From Devosia sp. (GTDB taxonomy: Bacteria; Pseudomonadota; Alphaproteobacteria; Rhizobiales; Devosiaceae), in NCBI GenBank assembly GCA_025352765.1, contig JANXSI010000749.1, positions 1-5,115 on the forward strand: a stretch of 5,115 nucleotides of DNA. The letters run 5' to 3'. The notes under the pieces were generated by a model. That model had not been told where the DNA came from. It saw only the letters and a program-made list of their open reading frames with translations, and did no database searches. The stretch's first letter is position 1; the number at the start of each line of letters is the position of its first letter. The position numbers and the translations under genes were made by a program. Positions 1 through 5,115 of this stretch are shown piece by piece.

Positions 1-15
1 TGCGGGCCACCGCGC

Positions 16-498
16 TTACTGGATGACGGTCACAGCACGGCGGTTTTGTGACCAGCACGAAATATCGTCGCAGATCGCGACCGGACGTTCCTTGCCGAAC
101 GACTTGCTGGTGATGCGCGAGCCGTTGACGCCCTTGCTGACGAGGTAGCTTACAACCACCGAGGCACGGCGTGCGCCCAGGGCGATGTTGTACTCGCGGG
201 TGCCGCGCTCGTCGGCGTGGCCTTCGATGAGGATCTTGTAGTTGCCGTACTTGTTGAGCCAGACGGCCTGCTTGTCGAGGGTTCCCTGAGCCGTCGGCGT
301 GAGCGCCGAAGAATCGGTCTCGAAGAACACGCGGTCGCCGACCGTGACGAGGAATTCCTGCTGGCTGCCCGGAGGACCGCCGCCGGGCCCGAGGTTACCG
401 ACGCCGGTACCGTTGCGACCGCAAGCGGCCAGCGTGATGACGAGAACGACCAGTGCGGCTGCGCGCAAAAGTCCGAAAATGGGCGTTGTGGAACGCAT
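16..498 (-). CDS. pal: Pal, peptidoglycan-associated outer-membrane lipoprotein
   Basis: Pal anchors the outer membrane to peptidoglycan and is mobilised to the division site by Tol. The 160-residue precursor has a lipoprotein signal peptide ending in the lipobox LAAC, so Cys26 should be lipidated. A Gly/Pro-rich linker (27-46) follows, then an OmpA-like domain (about 50-158). The diaminopimelate-binding signature is present: EGHADERGTREYN at 92-104, then IALGARRA at 105-112, with Asp96 and Arg111 as the likely ligand-binding pair. Cys143 and Cys148, in the CDDISCWSQNRRAV segment, could form a disulfide. Residue 27 is Gly, not Asp, so nothing suggests retention in the inner membrane. The ATG at 498 has AGGAGA at 508-513, a rather long 9-base spacing. 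It is separated from the upstream gene by 161 bases with candidate regulatory elements, so it may be expressed partly on its own. Confidence 0.97.
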   Translation of the reverse strand: MRSTTPIFGLLRAAALVVLVITLAACGRNGTGVGNLGPGGGPPGSQQEFLVTVGDRVFFETDSSALTPTAQGTLDKQAVWLNKYGNYKILIEGHADERGTREYNIALGARRASVVVSYLVSKGVNGSRITSKSFGKERPVAICDDISCWSQNRRAVTVIQ

Positions 499-551
499 CC
501 GGGTTGCTCTCCTGATGAATAGGATTTGGTTGCCGCTTTTTACTCGGCGTT

Positions 552-582
552 ATCTTAAGGGCGGGTTGTTGGACTTGGTTAA
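552..582 (-). promoter_or_regulatory. Weak candidate pal promoter
   Basis: TTAACC (577-582) and TAAGAT (552-557) are separated by 19 bases on the minus strand, each matching 4 of 6 consensus positions. The spacing is long. A competing arrangement with TTGACC (588-593) has a good -35 but a poor -10. The 161-base gap before pal makes a promoter here plausible, but the exact site is uncertain. Confidence 0.25.
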
Positions 583-593
583 TCGACGGTCAA
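579..593 (-). promoter_or_regulatory. CtrA-box-like motif upstream of pal
   Basis: On the minus strand the sequence reads TTGA, seven bases (CCGTCGA), then TTAA, followed by CC. The full CtrA consensus of alphaproteobacteria is TTAA-N7-TTAA, often with C after the second half, so this is a one-mismatch match with exact spacing. It lies 81 bases upstream of the pal start. The same bases contain TTGACC and TTAACC, which could instead be -35 elements. Confidence 0.35.
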
Positions 594-616
594 CGCGGCC
601 CAAATGTGGCTGAAAT

Positions 617-632
617 CCGGCGTTTCCGCCGG
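617..632 (-). terminator. GAAA-tetraloop hairpin after the nucleosidase gene
   Basis: On the minus strand CCGGCG-GAAA-CGCCGG forms a perfect 6-bp GC-rich stem closed by a GNRA tetraloop, starting 27 bases past the nucleosidase stop. Only ATTTC follows, so there is no proper U-tract. It may be a weak or partial terminator, an RNA-stabilising stem or a processing barrier separating tolQRAB-nucleosidase mRNA from pal. Confidence 0.45.
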
Positions 633-659
633 TGTTGCTATTGTGCCGCAGTCGGACAA

Positions 660-1310
660 CTAATTTCCGGCATCCCAATTGAGGGTGCCGTCGGCCACGG
701 CGGCTTCGAGCCTGTCGATGGCTTCGGCAAGCTTGACGTCGATGATTCCGAGATACTGCGTCCAGTCCGCGATCGATCCCAGTTCAGTGTCGCCGTCGGA
801 AATGCCGCGCAGGGCGATTAGCGGCAGACCGAAGCGCTGACAGGCCCTGAGGACCGCATAGGTTTCCATGTCGACCATATGCTCGACGATCCCGTCGTAA
901 GCGCGCCCACTGACGACATTCGCGCCGGTCGAGAGGCTCGCCATCGGGATGCCGGGAACGAACGGCCCGAGCGCAATGCTGGCCGGCTGGTCGAGAAACG
1001 GTACCACGCCCGGTTCGAAGCCGAGCGCCGAGGCATCCATGTCGCGCCAGCTGACCTCGCTGGCCTGGTAAAGCCCGCACTGCCCGAGCTGCGCCGAGCC
1101 CGCCGAACCGAGTGAGACCATGAGCAACGGCAGCTTGTCCTCGATCGCCAGTCGCGTCAGGTACTCGGTCACCGATGCTGCAGCCTCGACAGGCCCGACG
1201 CCGGTGATCAGCGGAGTGATCCGGCCGCGGAGCTCGGGGCCGTACTCGAGCTCGGTTGCCATGACGTAGCTGATATCGGCGATGCCGGGCCGGCGGTTGG
1301 CGAAAGGCAT
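660..1310 (-). CDS. mtnN: MTA/SAH nucleosidase-like enzyme (phosphorylase superfamily)
   Basis: This family cleaves the glycosidic bond of 5'-methylthioadenosine and S-adenosylhomocysteine in the cytoplasm, releasing adenine for methyl-donor recycling. The 216-residue protein shows the expected motif order: MATELEY at 17-23 (E20 or E22 matching the E. coli active-site Glu12), TGVGPVEAA (36-44), SLGSAG (66-71), RDMDASALGFEPG (89-101, matching the HDADVTAFGYE segment of E. coli MtnN), VDMET (146-150, with the ribose-binding Met-Glu pair) and RGISDGD (168-174, with catalytic Asp172). No signal peptide is visible. It is slightly shorter than E. coli MtnN (about 232), lacking some of the N-terminus. 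The ATG at 1310 is one base after the tolB stop with GGAG 5 bases upstream; a TTG at 1349 inside tolB is disfavoured. Substrate is not proven: other purine-nucleoside hydrolases in the superfamily share these motifs. Its place between tolB and pal is unusual. Confidence 0.8.
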   Translation of the reverse strand: MPFANRRPGIADISYVMATELEYGPELRGRITPLITGVGPVEAAASVTEYLTRLAIEDKLPLLMVSLGSAGSAQLGQCGLYQASEVSWRDMDASALGFEPGVVPFLDQPASIALGPFVPGIPMASLSTGANVVSGRAYDGIVEHMVDMETYAVLRACQRFGLPLIALRGISDGDTELGSIADWTQYLGIIDVKLAEAIDRLEAAVADGTLNWDAGN

Positions 1311-1311
1311 T

Positions 1312-2619
1312 CTAGCTCCGTAGTGCACCCCAGTTCGGGTCCGAGGCAAACGTGTCGGTCTTAATCTGCTGTTCGTTGCGGCCCCAGATGTCCACAGTCC
1401 ACAGACCCGGACCCGAATCTCCGCCCGGATCGCGGAAGAACATGATTACACGGCCGTTCGGGCAGAACGTCGGGCCCTCGGCATGGAAGCTGTCGACCAG
1501 GATGCGCTCGCCCGAACCGTCGGGCTTCATGGTGCCGATCTGGAAATTGCCGCCGGCCTGCCGGGTGTAGGCGATGAGGTCGCCCTTGGGCGACCAGACG
1601 GGCGTCGAATAGGTACCGTCGCCATACGAGATACGCTGCGCCCCACCGCCGCCCGCGCTCATGATGTAGAGCTGCGGCTTGCCGCCGCGATCCGACTCGA
1701 ACACGATCTTAGAGCCATCCGGCGAGTACGACGGCGACGTGTCGATGGCGGCGCCGGAGGTTAGCTGGACCGGCTTTCCGCCATTGACGGCCGAGGTGTA
1801 GATATTGGTGACGCCGCCATTGCTCACCGAGAACGCCACGCTCGAGCCATCTGGAGAAAAGTGTGGCGCGAACGACATCGGTGCATTCTGCACCAGTCGC
1901 CGTGACTTGCCGCCGAGCGCCGCGACGAACACCTGAGGATTGCCGTCTTCGTAGCTCGCATAGGCGATCATCGAATAGTCGCGGCTGAGCCGCGGCGTCA
2001 GCGTCAGCGAGGCGCCCGAGCTCAGCACCTGCACGTTGGCACCGTCCTGGTCCATCAGCGCCAGTTGCTTCTTGCGGTTGGCCTTGGGACCGCTTTCGGA
2101 GATGAATGCCACCTGTGAGTCGAAATAGCCGCTCTCACCCGCCAGCGAGGCGTAGATCGCATCCGAAACGATATGCGCGATGCGGCGCGAACTTTGGGGA
2201 TCGGCATTGTAGGTGTTGCCGACTACCTGCGCCCCGGCGGCCGTATCCCAGACGCGCACGCTGGACTGGATCTGCCCGCCGCGCTCCACCTGCCCCATCA
2301 CCAGCGCGTCGACATTGACGGCGCGCCAGTTGGCAAAGGCTGGAGTTGCGTTGACGTCGCCGACCTTGACCGGGAGCGAGGCCGGATCGAGCGGCGCGAA
2401 CAGCCCCGAGCGCGTCAGATTGGCGCGTACGATGTCGGCGATCTCCTTGCCGAACGTCGGATCGGACGAAGCGAAGTCGGGGATCGCGATCGGCAGCGGC
2501 GTGAAATCGCCTCCCGACACCACGATGTTGACGAGCGCCTGGGCGGGCGAGCCTGCGGCCATCAGGGCGCCGCCGGCCAGGCCAAGCTTGATCAAATGGC
2601 GCCGGGTGATTGCGTGCAT
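1312..2619 (-). CDS. tolB: TolB, periplasmic beta-propeller partner of Pal
   Basis: TolB is a soluble periplasmic protein that binds Pal and is released or remodelled by TolA. At 435 residues it matches the usual length (E. coli about 430). Residues 1-28 form a signal peptide with a twin-arginine-like TRRHLIK at 5-11 and an AQA cleavage site, leaving LVNIVVSGG as the mature N-terminus, the region that acts as the Pal-binding TolB box in E. coli. An N-terminal alpha/beta domain covers about 29-155. A six-bladed propeller covers about 160-430, with PD40-type motifs FSPDG (254-258), YSPDG (298-302), WSPKG (342-346) and FCPNG (385-389). The ATG at 2619 is chosen because AAGGAG lies 6 bases upstream and the signal peptide begins at once. 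A GTG at 2658, overlapping the tolA stop as GTGA, would add 13 polar residues with no Shine-Dalgarno and is less likely. The gap to tolA is 35 bases. Confidence 0.96.
   Translation of the reverse strand: MHAITRRHLIKLGLAGGALMAAGSPAQALVNIVVSGGDFTPLPIAIPDFASSDPTFGKEIADIVRANLTRSGLFAPLDPASLPVKVGDVNATPAFANWRAVNVDALVMGQVERGGQIQSSVRVWDTAAGAQVVGNTYNADPQSSRRIAHIVSDAIYASLAGESGYFDSQVAFISESGPKANRKKQLALMDQDGANVQVLSSGASLTLTPRLSRDYSMIAYASYEDGNPQVFVAALGGKSRRLVQNAPMSFAPHFSPDGSSVAFSVSNGGVTNIYTSAVNGGKPVQLTSGAAIDTSPSYSPDGSKIVFESDRGGKPQLYIMSAGGGGAQRISYGDGTYSTPVWSPKGDLIAYTRQAGGNFQIGTMKPDGSGERILVDSFHAEGPTFCPNGRVIMFFRDPGGDSGPGLWTVDIWGRNEQQIKTDTFASDPNWGALRS
1316..1319 (-). promoter_or_regulatory. Nucleosidase ribosome binding site inside the tolB 3' end
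   Basis: GGAG lies within the last codons of tolB, 5 bases before the ATG at 1310. It fixes the nucleosidase start immediately after the tolB TAG and points to coupled translation of the two genes. Confidence 0.7.
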
Positions 2620-2625
2620 GGTCGT

Positions 2626-2631
2626 CTCCTT
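2626..2631 (-). promoter_or_regulatory. tolB ribosome binding site that decides its start
   Basis: AAGGAG is a near-ideal Shine-Dalgarno 6 bases before the ATG at 2619, in the 35-base tolA-tolB gap. It is the strongest site in the operon. It settles the choice against the GTG at 2658 that overlaps the tolA stop, and suggests tolB is translated independently of tolA. Confidence 0.8.
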
Positions 2632-2654
2632 CAGATCTCGTGGGGCGCGTTGTC

Positions 2655-3683
2655 TCACGTCAACTGGCGCGGGTCGAATGTTGCTTGGACTTCCTGGCCA
2701 GTGGCCATCGTATAGGGCCCGCAGCGCATCACGGCGCGCTGGGCTGCCGAGGCAAGTGCCCGATCGAGCGTCGTCTGCCCCGAGCTGACAATGTCGGGCA
2801 TGGCGGTGACGTTCCCGCTGTCATCGATATTGAAGTGCAGCTGCGCCGTAATGCCTGCTTCCGCGGCGCCCGGCGGCACGCTCATGCAGCTCTTGATCTG
2901 CGCCACCAGCCCGTCGAGCTGCGACTGCGTCAGCGTCGCCGACTTGCCGGTGGTCTTGCCCAGTGTCGGCGTTCCGCCCGAACCGGTGGTCGCGCCGCGG
3001 GACTTTTCCGAATTGATCAAGGCGGCCACCTGGTCGGCCTCCTTGGCCTGCTGGTCCTGCTTGGCTTTTTCCTGATCTGCCTGCTTTTTCGGCGTCAAGT
3101 CCTTCTTGGGCGTCACCTCGGCGGTCTTGACGTCCTTAGTCGGCGTCTTCGCCGGAGCTTTCTGCAATTGCGCCGGGCGGGTCGCCGGCATTGGCGCGAC
3201 CTGCGTCGCCGGGGTATCGGATGGCGTTTCCGCCGCGACTTCCTGCTGCGGTTGGGCCTCGATTGGCGCCGGCGCCGGATCGGGCGCGGCGACGGGCGCC
3301 GGATCGGGCGTGGGCTCTTTCACGGGATCCGGCTCCGGGGTCGGCTGCGGCGCGGGAACGGGCTTTGGCGCCGTATTCACCACGGGCGCAGGCGTCGCCT
3401 TGGCCGTCTCCTCAGGCGTCACCTGGTCTTCCTGGGTATTGCCGGTCTGCTGCGCCAGTTCAGCAGGCTTGTCGGACTCGACGATCGCCGGGGTTTCGGT
3501 CTCGACGATCTTGCTGTCGAGCGAGCCTTTGCGAATGTTGGTGACGTCCGAAATGGGCACGAGGTCGACCGCAATCGACTCGACCACTTCGGGCTCGAGC
3601 GGCTTGGCGGATCCCAACCCCACCAGCACCACGATCAGGAGGGCGGCATGGGCGATGACCGAAGTGGCAACGCCGGTCTTCAT
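2655..3683 (-). CDS. tolA: TolA, trans-periplasmic energy transducer
   Basis: TolA is anchored by one N-terminal helix to TolQR and reaches across the periplasm to contact TolB/Pal at the outer membrane. The 342-residue protein shows a membrane helix at about residues 5-24, including Ser8 and His12 in the S-x3-H arrangement that TolA and TonB use to engage the motor. A proline-rich region follows (about 98-145, with PDPAP repeats), then a Lys/Gln/Ala-rich region (about 171-228), a Gly/Thr linker, and a TolA/TonB C-terminal domain (about 253-342) with Cys266 and Cys321 placed to form a disulfide. It is shorter than E. coli TolA (about 420 residues) because the long Ala/Lys helical domain II is largely replaced by the proline-rich stretch. 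The ATG lies 5 bases after the tolR stop; the only Shine-Dalgarno candidate is a weak AGGTG 11 bases upstream, so coupling is likely. The middle of such proteins diverges fast; the call rests on both ends and the neighbours. Confidence 0.94.
   Translation of the reverse strand: MKTGVATSVIAHAALLIVVLVGLGSAKPLEPEVVESIAVDLVPISDVTNIRKGSLDSKIVETETPAIVESDKPAELAQQTGNTQEDQVTPEETAKATPAPVVNTAPKPVPAPQPTPEPDPVKEPTPDPAPVAAPDPAPAPIEAQPQQEVAAETPSDTPATQVAPMPATRPAQLQKAPAKTPTKDVKTAEVTPKKDLTPKKQADQEKAKQDQQAKEADQVAALINSEKSRGATTGSGGTPTLGKTTGKSATLTQSQLDGLVAQIKSCMSVPPGAAEAGITAQLHFNIDDSGNVTAMPDIVSSGQTTLDRALASAAQRAVMRCGPYTMATGQEVQATFDPRQLT
3271..3310. repeat. Two 16-bp direct repeats inside tolA
   Basis: GGCGCCGGATCGGGCG occurs at 3271-3286 and again at 3295-3310, a 24-base period. 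It encodes the repeated Pro-Asp-Pro-Ala-Pro units of the TolA proline-rich region (about residues 126-140). The in-frame period of eight codons suggests growth by slippage or unequal exchange. Confidence 0.7.
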
Positions 3684-3688
3684 TGCCG

Positions 3689-4135
3689 CTATTTCACCTG
3701 GTCCTGTGCGGTGATGAGACCGATCTTGGAGAAACCGGCCGCGCTCAAAACGCCCATGACCTTCATCACGGCGCCATAGTTCGCTGTCTGGTCGCCGCGG
3801 ACATAGATGCGCTCGTCCTTGCCGTTTGCGGCCTGCGCGGTGATGGCATCAACGAGGCCCTCGAGCTGCACCTGAGTGTCGCCCAGATAGATGTCCCCGA
3901 CCGGGTTAATCGAGACGCTGATCGGCTTCTGCTCGGTGTTGAGTTCCTTGGCCGCCGTCTGCGGCAGGTCGATCGGAACGCCCACTGTCAACAGCGGCGC
4001 CGCGACCATGAACACGATCAGCAGCACCAGCATGACGTCAACCATCGGGGTGACGTTGATATCGGCCATCGGCCGCTTGCTGGCGCGCCGGCGCCCGCGT
4101 CGCGAGCCCCCGCCCTGTGCAATCGACATGGCCAT
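3689..4135 (-). CDS. tolR: TolR, periplasm-facing motor subunit (ExbD/TolR family)
   Basis: TolR partners TolQ in the inner membrane, where a membrane-embedded aspartate takes part in proton flow, and its periplasmic domain communicates with TolA and peptidoglycan. The 148-residue product has a basic cytoplasmic N-terminus (Arg-rich, residues 12-21), the ADINVTPMVDVMLVLLIVF signature at 24-42, one membrane helix at about 31-50 carrying Asp33 (equivalent to the essential Asp of E. coli TolR), the conserved IDLP at 55-58, and an ExbD-type periplasmic domain to the end. Length is normal for the family. The start at 4135 lies 3 bases after the tolQ stop and has no good Shine-Dalgarno, only a G-run about 10 bases upstream, so translational coupling to tolQ is likely. 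A second ATG two codons in (4129) cannot be excluded as the real start. Confidence 0.96.
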   Translation of the reverse strand: MAMSIAQGGGSRRGRRRASKRPMADINVTPMVDVMLVLLIVFMVAAPLLTVGVPIDLPQTAAKELNTEQKPISVSINPVGDIYLGDTQVQLEGLVDAITAQAANGKDERIYVRGDQTANYGAVMKVMGVLSAAGFSKIGLITAQDQVK

Positions 4136-4138
4136 GGC

Positions 4139-4981
4139 TTATTTGCCCCCGCGCGCTTCGAGCTGACGCGACAGGATCGTCGCGAACTCATCAGCGAACG
4201 ATTCGAGCCGGCCAATCAGCTTGTTGGAGTCGGCGGAAAGCTTGTTGTAGGCGATCGTCGCCGGAATGGCCGCAAGCAGGCCAAGGGCGGTCGCGAACAG
4301 CGCCTCGGCAATGCCGGGGGCCACGACCGCGAGATTGGTGCTCTTGCTGGCCGCGATCGAAGTGAACGAGTTCATGATGCCCCATACCGTGCCAAAAAGG
4401 CCGATGAAGGGCGAAGCCGACGCCACTGTCGCCAGGAACCCAAGGCGCTTCTCGAGCCCGTCGCTCTCGCGGGAAATGGCGACGTCGAGCACCTTGTCGA
4501 GACGGGCCTGCATGCCGATGAACGAGGCGGCATTCTGCTCGTGGCTACGCTTCCATTCCTTCATGGCGGCCACGAAAATGGCGCCGAGCCCGACCGACGG
4601 ACGCTCCTGGGTCTGCTGATAGAGTTCCTCCAGCGACTGTCCCGACCAGAAGACCCGTTCGAACGCGTTCATCTGCCGATTGGCGCGGCCGTACAGCATC
4701 GACTTGTCGACGATGATCGCCCAGCTCCAGACCGACGCGCCGAGCAGACCGAGCATGACGATCTTGACGATCCAGTCGGCCTGCAGAAACAGCCCGAGCA
4801 AGGAGAAATTGGCTGGTGGCGGTTCTGCCGCGACCGGGGTGATCGCCACCGAACTTGTCGCCACGTCCTGAGCCAGCGACGGCGTGCAAAGGGCAAGCCC
4901 GACAAGTGCGATCGCTGCCAGCACGGCCAACGCTCCGCTCCACCGCATCACCGGGTCCGCGGAACTGCTCGCAGATGTCAT
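4139..4981 (-). CDS. tolQ: TolQ, proton-channel subunit of the Tol-Pal motor
   Basis: TolQ is a MotA/TolQ/ExbB-family inner-membrane protein that forms, with TolR, the proton-driven motor that energises TolA. The 280-residue protein has three membrane segments at about residues 70-92, 181-203 and 221-246. The family signatures are clear: GLFGTVWGIM at 194-203 and APGIAEALFATALGLLAAIP at 221-240. E. coli TolQ is about 230 residues; the surplus here is N-terminal, with a hydrophobic run at about 17-34 ending in PSLAQ, which looks like a signal peptide, then an Ala/Pro-rich linker. The ATG at 4981 is preferred because AAAGGA lies 6 bases upstream. An in-frame ATG at 4948 (residue 12) is an alternative that would still keep the signal-like segment. 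It is first in the visible operon, and its stop lies 3 bases before tolR. Family assignment is very secure; the exact start is less so. Confidence 0.96.
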   Translation of the reverse strand: MTSASSSADPVMRWSGALAVLAAIALVGLALCTPSLAQDVATSSVAITPVAAEPPPANFSLLGLFLQADWIVKIVMLGLLGASVWSWAIIVDKSMLYGRANRQMNAFERVFWSGQSLEELYQQTQERPSVGLGAIFVAAMKEWKRSHEQNAASFIGMQARLDKVLDVAISRESDGLEKRLGFLATVASASPFIGLFGTVWGIMNSFTSIAASKSTNLAVVAPGIAEALFATALGLLAAIPATIAYNKLSADSNKLIGRLESFADEFATILSRQLEARGGK

Positions 4982-4987
4982 GAATGG

Positions 4988-4993
4988 TCCTTT
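4988..4993 (-). promoter_or_regulatory. tolQ ribosome binding site
   Basis: AAAGGA is 6 bases before the ATG at 4981. It favours this start over the in-frame ATG at 4948, and so supports an N-terminus that includes the whole extension. Confidence 0.7.
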
Positions 4994-5049
4994 CGTCTCG
5001 GTCCCCGCCGGACCGGCCCCCGAAGCACGCCAATGCGATGCGACGAATG

Positions 5050-5078
5050 GTGATCCCGATGCGGGCAGAATTTGTCAA
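5050..5078 (-). promoter_or_regulatory. Candidate tolQ operon promoter
   Basis: Read on the minus strand, a perfect TTGACA (5073-5078) is followed after 17 bases by GATCAC (5050-5055), a poor -10 match of 3 out of 6. In alphaproteobacteria the -35 TTGAC is often better conserved than the -10, so a housekeeping promoter is plausible. It would give a leader of about 60 bases before tolQ. It is the only good -35 in the 134 bases upstream. The window ends soon after, so a promoter further upstream, for example ahead of a ybgC-like gene, cannot be excluded. Confidence 0.4.
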
Positions 5079-5081
5079 ATT
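5069..5081. repeat. 6-1-6 inverted repeat over the tolQ -35 element
   Basis: The sequence AATTTGTCAAATT is a perfect inverted repeat of AATTTG and CAAATT with one central base. It contains the whole TTGACA hexamer. It sits in an AT-rich island within a GC-rich region, and a dimeric regulator could bind here. Alternatively it is chance symmetry in an AT-rich promoter. Confidence 0.4.
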
Positions 5082-5092
5082 TAAGAGAAAGC

Positions 5093-5104
5093 CCGGAATT
5101 CCGG
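5093..5104. repeat. 12-bp perfect palindrome CCGGAATTCCGG
   Basis: This perfect palindrome lies 15 bases upstream of the candidate tolQ -35. On the minus strand it is followed by a pyrimidine-rich GCTTTCTCTT. It could be a protein-binding site or a weak 4-bp-stem terminator for an unseen upstream gene; the stem is too short to call a terminator with confidence. Confidence 0.3.
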
Positions 5105-5115
5105 TACTTTGCGGG

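Noticed and set aside
1..15. Possible start of a cpoB/ybgF gene after pal.
   Set aside because: Only 15 bases remain past the pal stop, with no ribosome binding site or start codon visible. Any such gene lies outside the window.
1311..1349. An extended nucleosidase start (TTG at 1349) inside tolB.
   Set aside because: It would need a rare start codon and a 38-base overlap with tolB. The ATG at 1310 has GGAG at good spacing.
2620..2658. An extended tolB start at the GTG that overlaps the tolA stop codon.
   Set aside because: There is no Shine-Dalgarno before it, and the added residues would precede a good signal peptide. The ATG at 2619 has AAGGAG at ideal spacing.
3106..3714. A 202-codon plus-strand frame coding a Gly/Ser/Ala/Val-rich protein that resembles a cell-wall or PE_PGRS-type protein.
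   Set aside because: It is another shadow of the tolA Pro/Ala-rich codons and overlaps tolA fully on the opposite strand.
2610..3779. A 389-codon open frame on the plus strand opposite tolA.
   Set aside because: The product is an Arg/Gly/Leu-rich low-complexity translation, the reverse-strand shadow of the proline-rich tolA region. There is no family signature.
5007..5017. GCCGG-A-CCGGC inverted repeat in the tolQ leader, considered as a riboswitch or attenuator stem.
   Set aside because: It has a one-base loop and a 5-bp stem in very GC-rich DNA, with no U-tract and no conserved riboswitch core. It is likely chance.
3683..5053. A 456-codon open frame on the plus strand opposite tolQ and tolR.
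   Set aside because: It is rich in Arg, His, Asp and Gly with no membrane, fold or family pattern, and lies entirely antisense to tolR and tolQ, whose proteins are strongly recognisable. Long antisense frames are expected in GC-rich DNA.

Overview
The window holds a complete Tol-Pal cell-envelope locus on the minus strand, read from high to low coordinates: tolQ, tolR, tolA, tolB, an MTA/SAH-nucleosidase-like gene, then pal. The coding density, GC-rich composition, short leaderless junctions and protein signatures fit an alphaproteobacterium. These signatures include a short proline-rich TolA with an alphaproteobacterial-style two-cysteine C-terminal domain, and a Pal that ends in a C-x4-C-W-S-Q-N-R-R motif. 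Hyphomicrobiales (perhaps Devosia-like) is my best guess from memory of such proteins, and it is an inference. All genes run in the same direction and I see no mobile element, tRNA, rRNA, CRISPR array or phage gene.

Layout. Positions 4982-5115 are the upstream region of tolQ, with a perfect TTGACA hexamer embedded in a 6-1-6 inverted repeat, and a second 12-bp palindrome further upstream. tolQ (4139-4981), tolR (3689-4135) and tolA (2655-3683) follow with gaps of 3 and 5 bases. tolB (1312-2619) follows after 35 bases with its own strong Shine-Dalgarno site. The nucleosidase gene (660-1310) starts one base after the tolB stop and uses a ribosome binding site buried in the end of tolB. A 161-base gap (499-659) then contains a GAAA-tetraloop hairpin, a CtrA-box-like TTGA-N7-TTAA motif and a weak promoter candidate ahead of pal (16-498). 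Positions 1-15 lie past the pal stop and hold nothing callable; the window ends there, so a following cpoB/ybgF cannot be seen.

How they work together. TolQ and TolR form the proton-driven inner-membrane motor. TolA spans the periplasm. TolB is the soluble periplasmic partner of Pal, and Pal is the outer-membrane lipoprotein that binds peptidoglycan. Together they constrict and stabilise the outer membrane, especially at division. The nucleosidase is a cytoplasmic methyl-cycle enzyme with no known role in Tol-Pal; its tight coupling to tolB is the most unusual part of the layout.

I did not find a novel defence or mobile system. The points worth a second look are the embedded nucleosidase, the pal-upstream regulatory region, a Tat-like signal on TolB, and a signal-peptide-like extension on TolQ.
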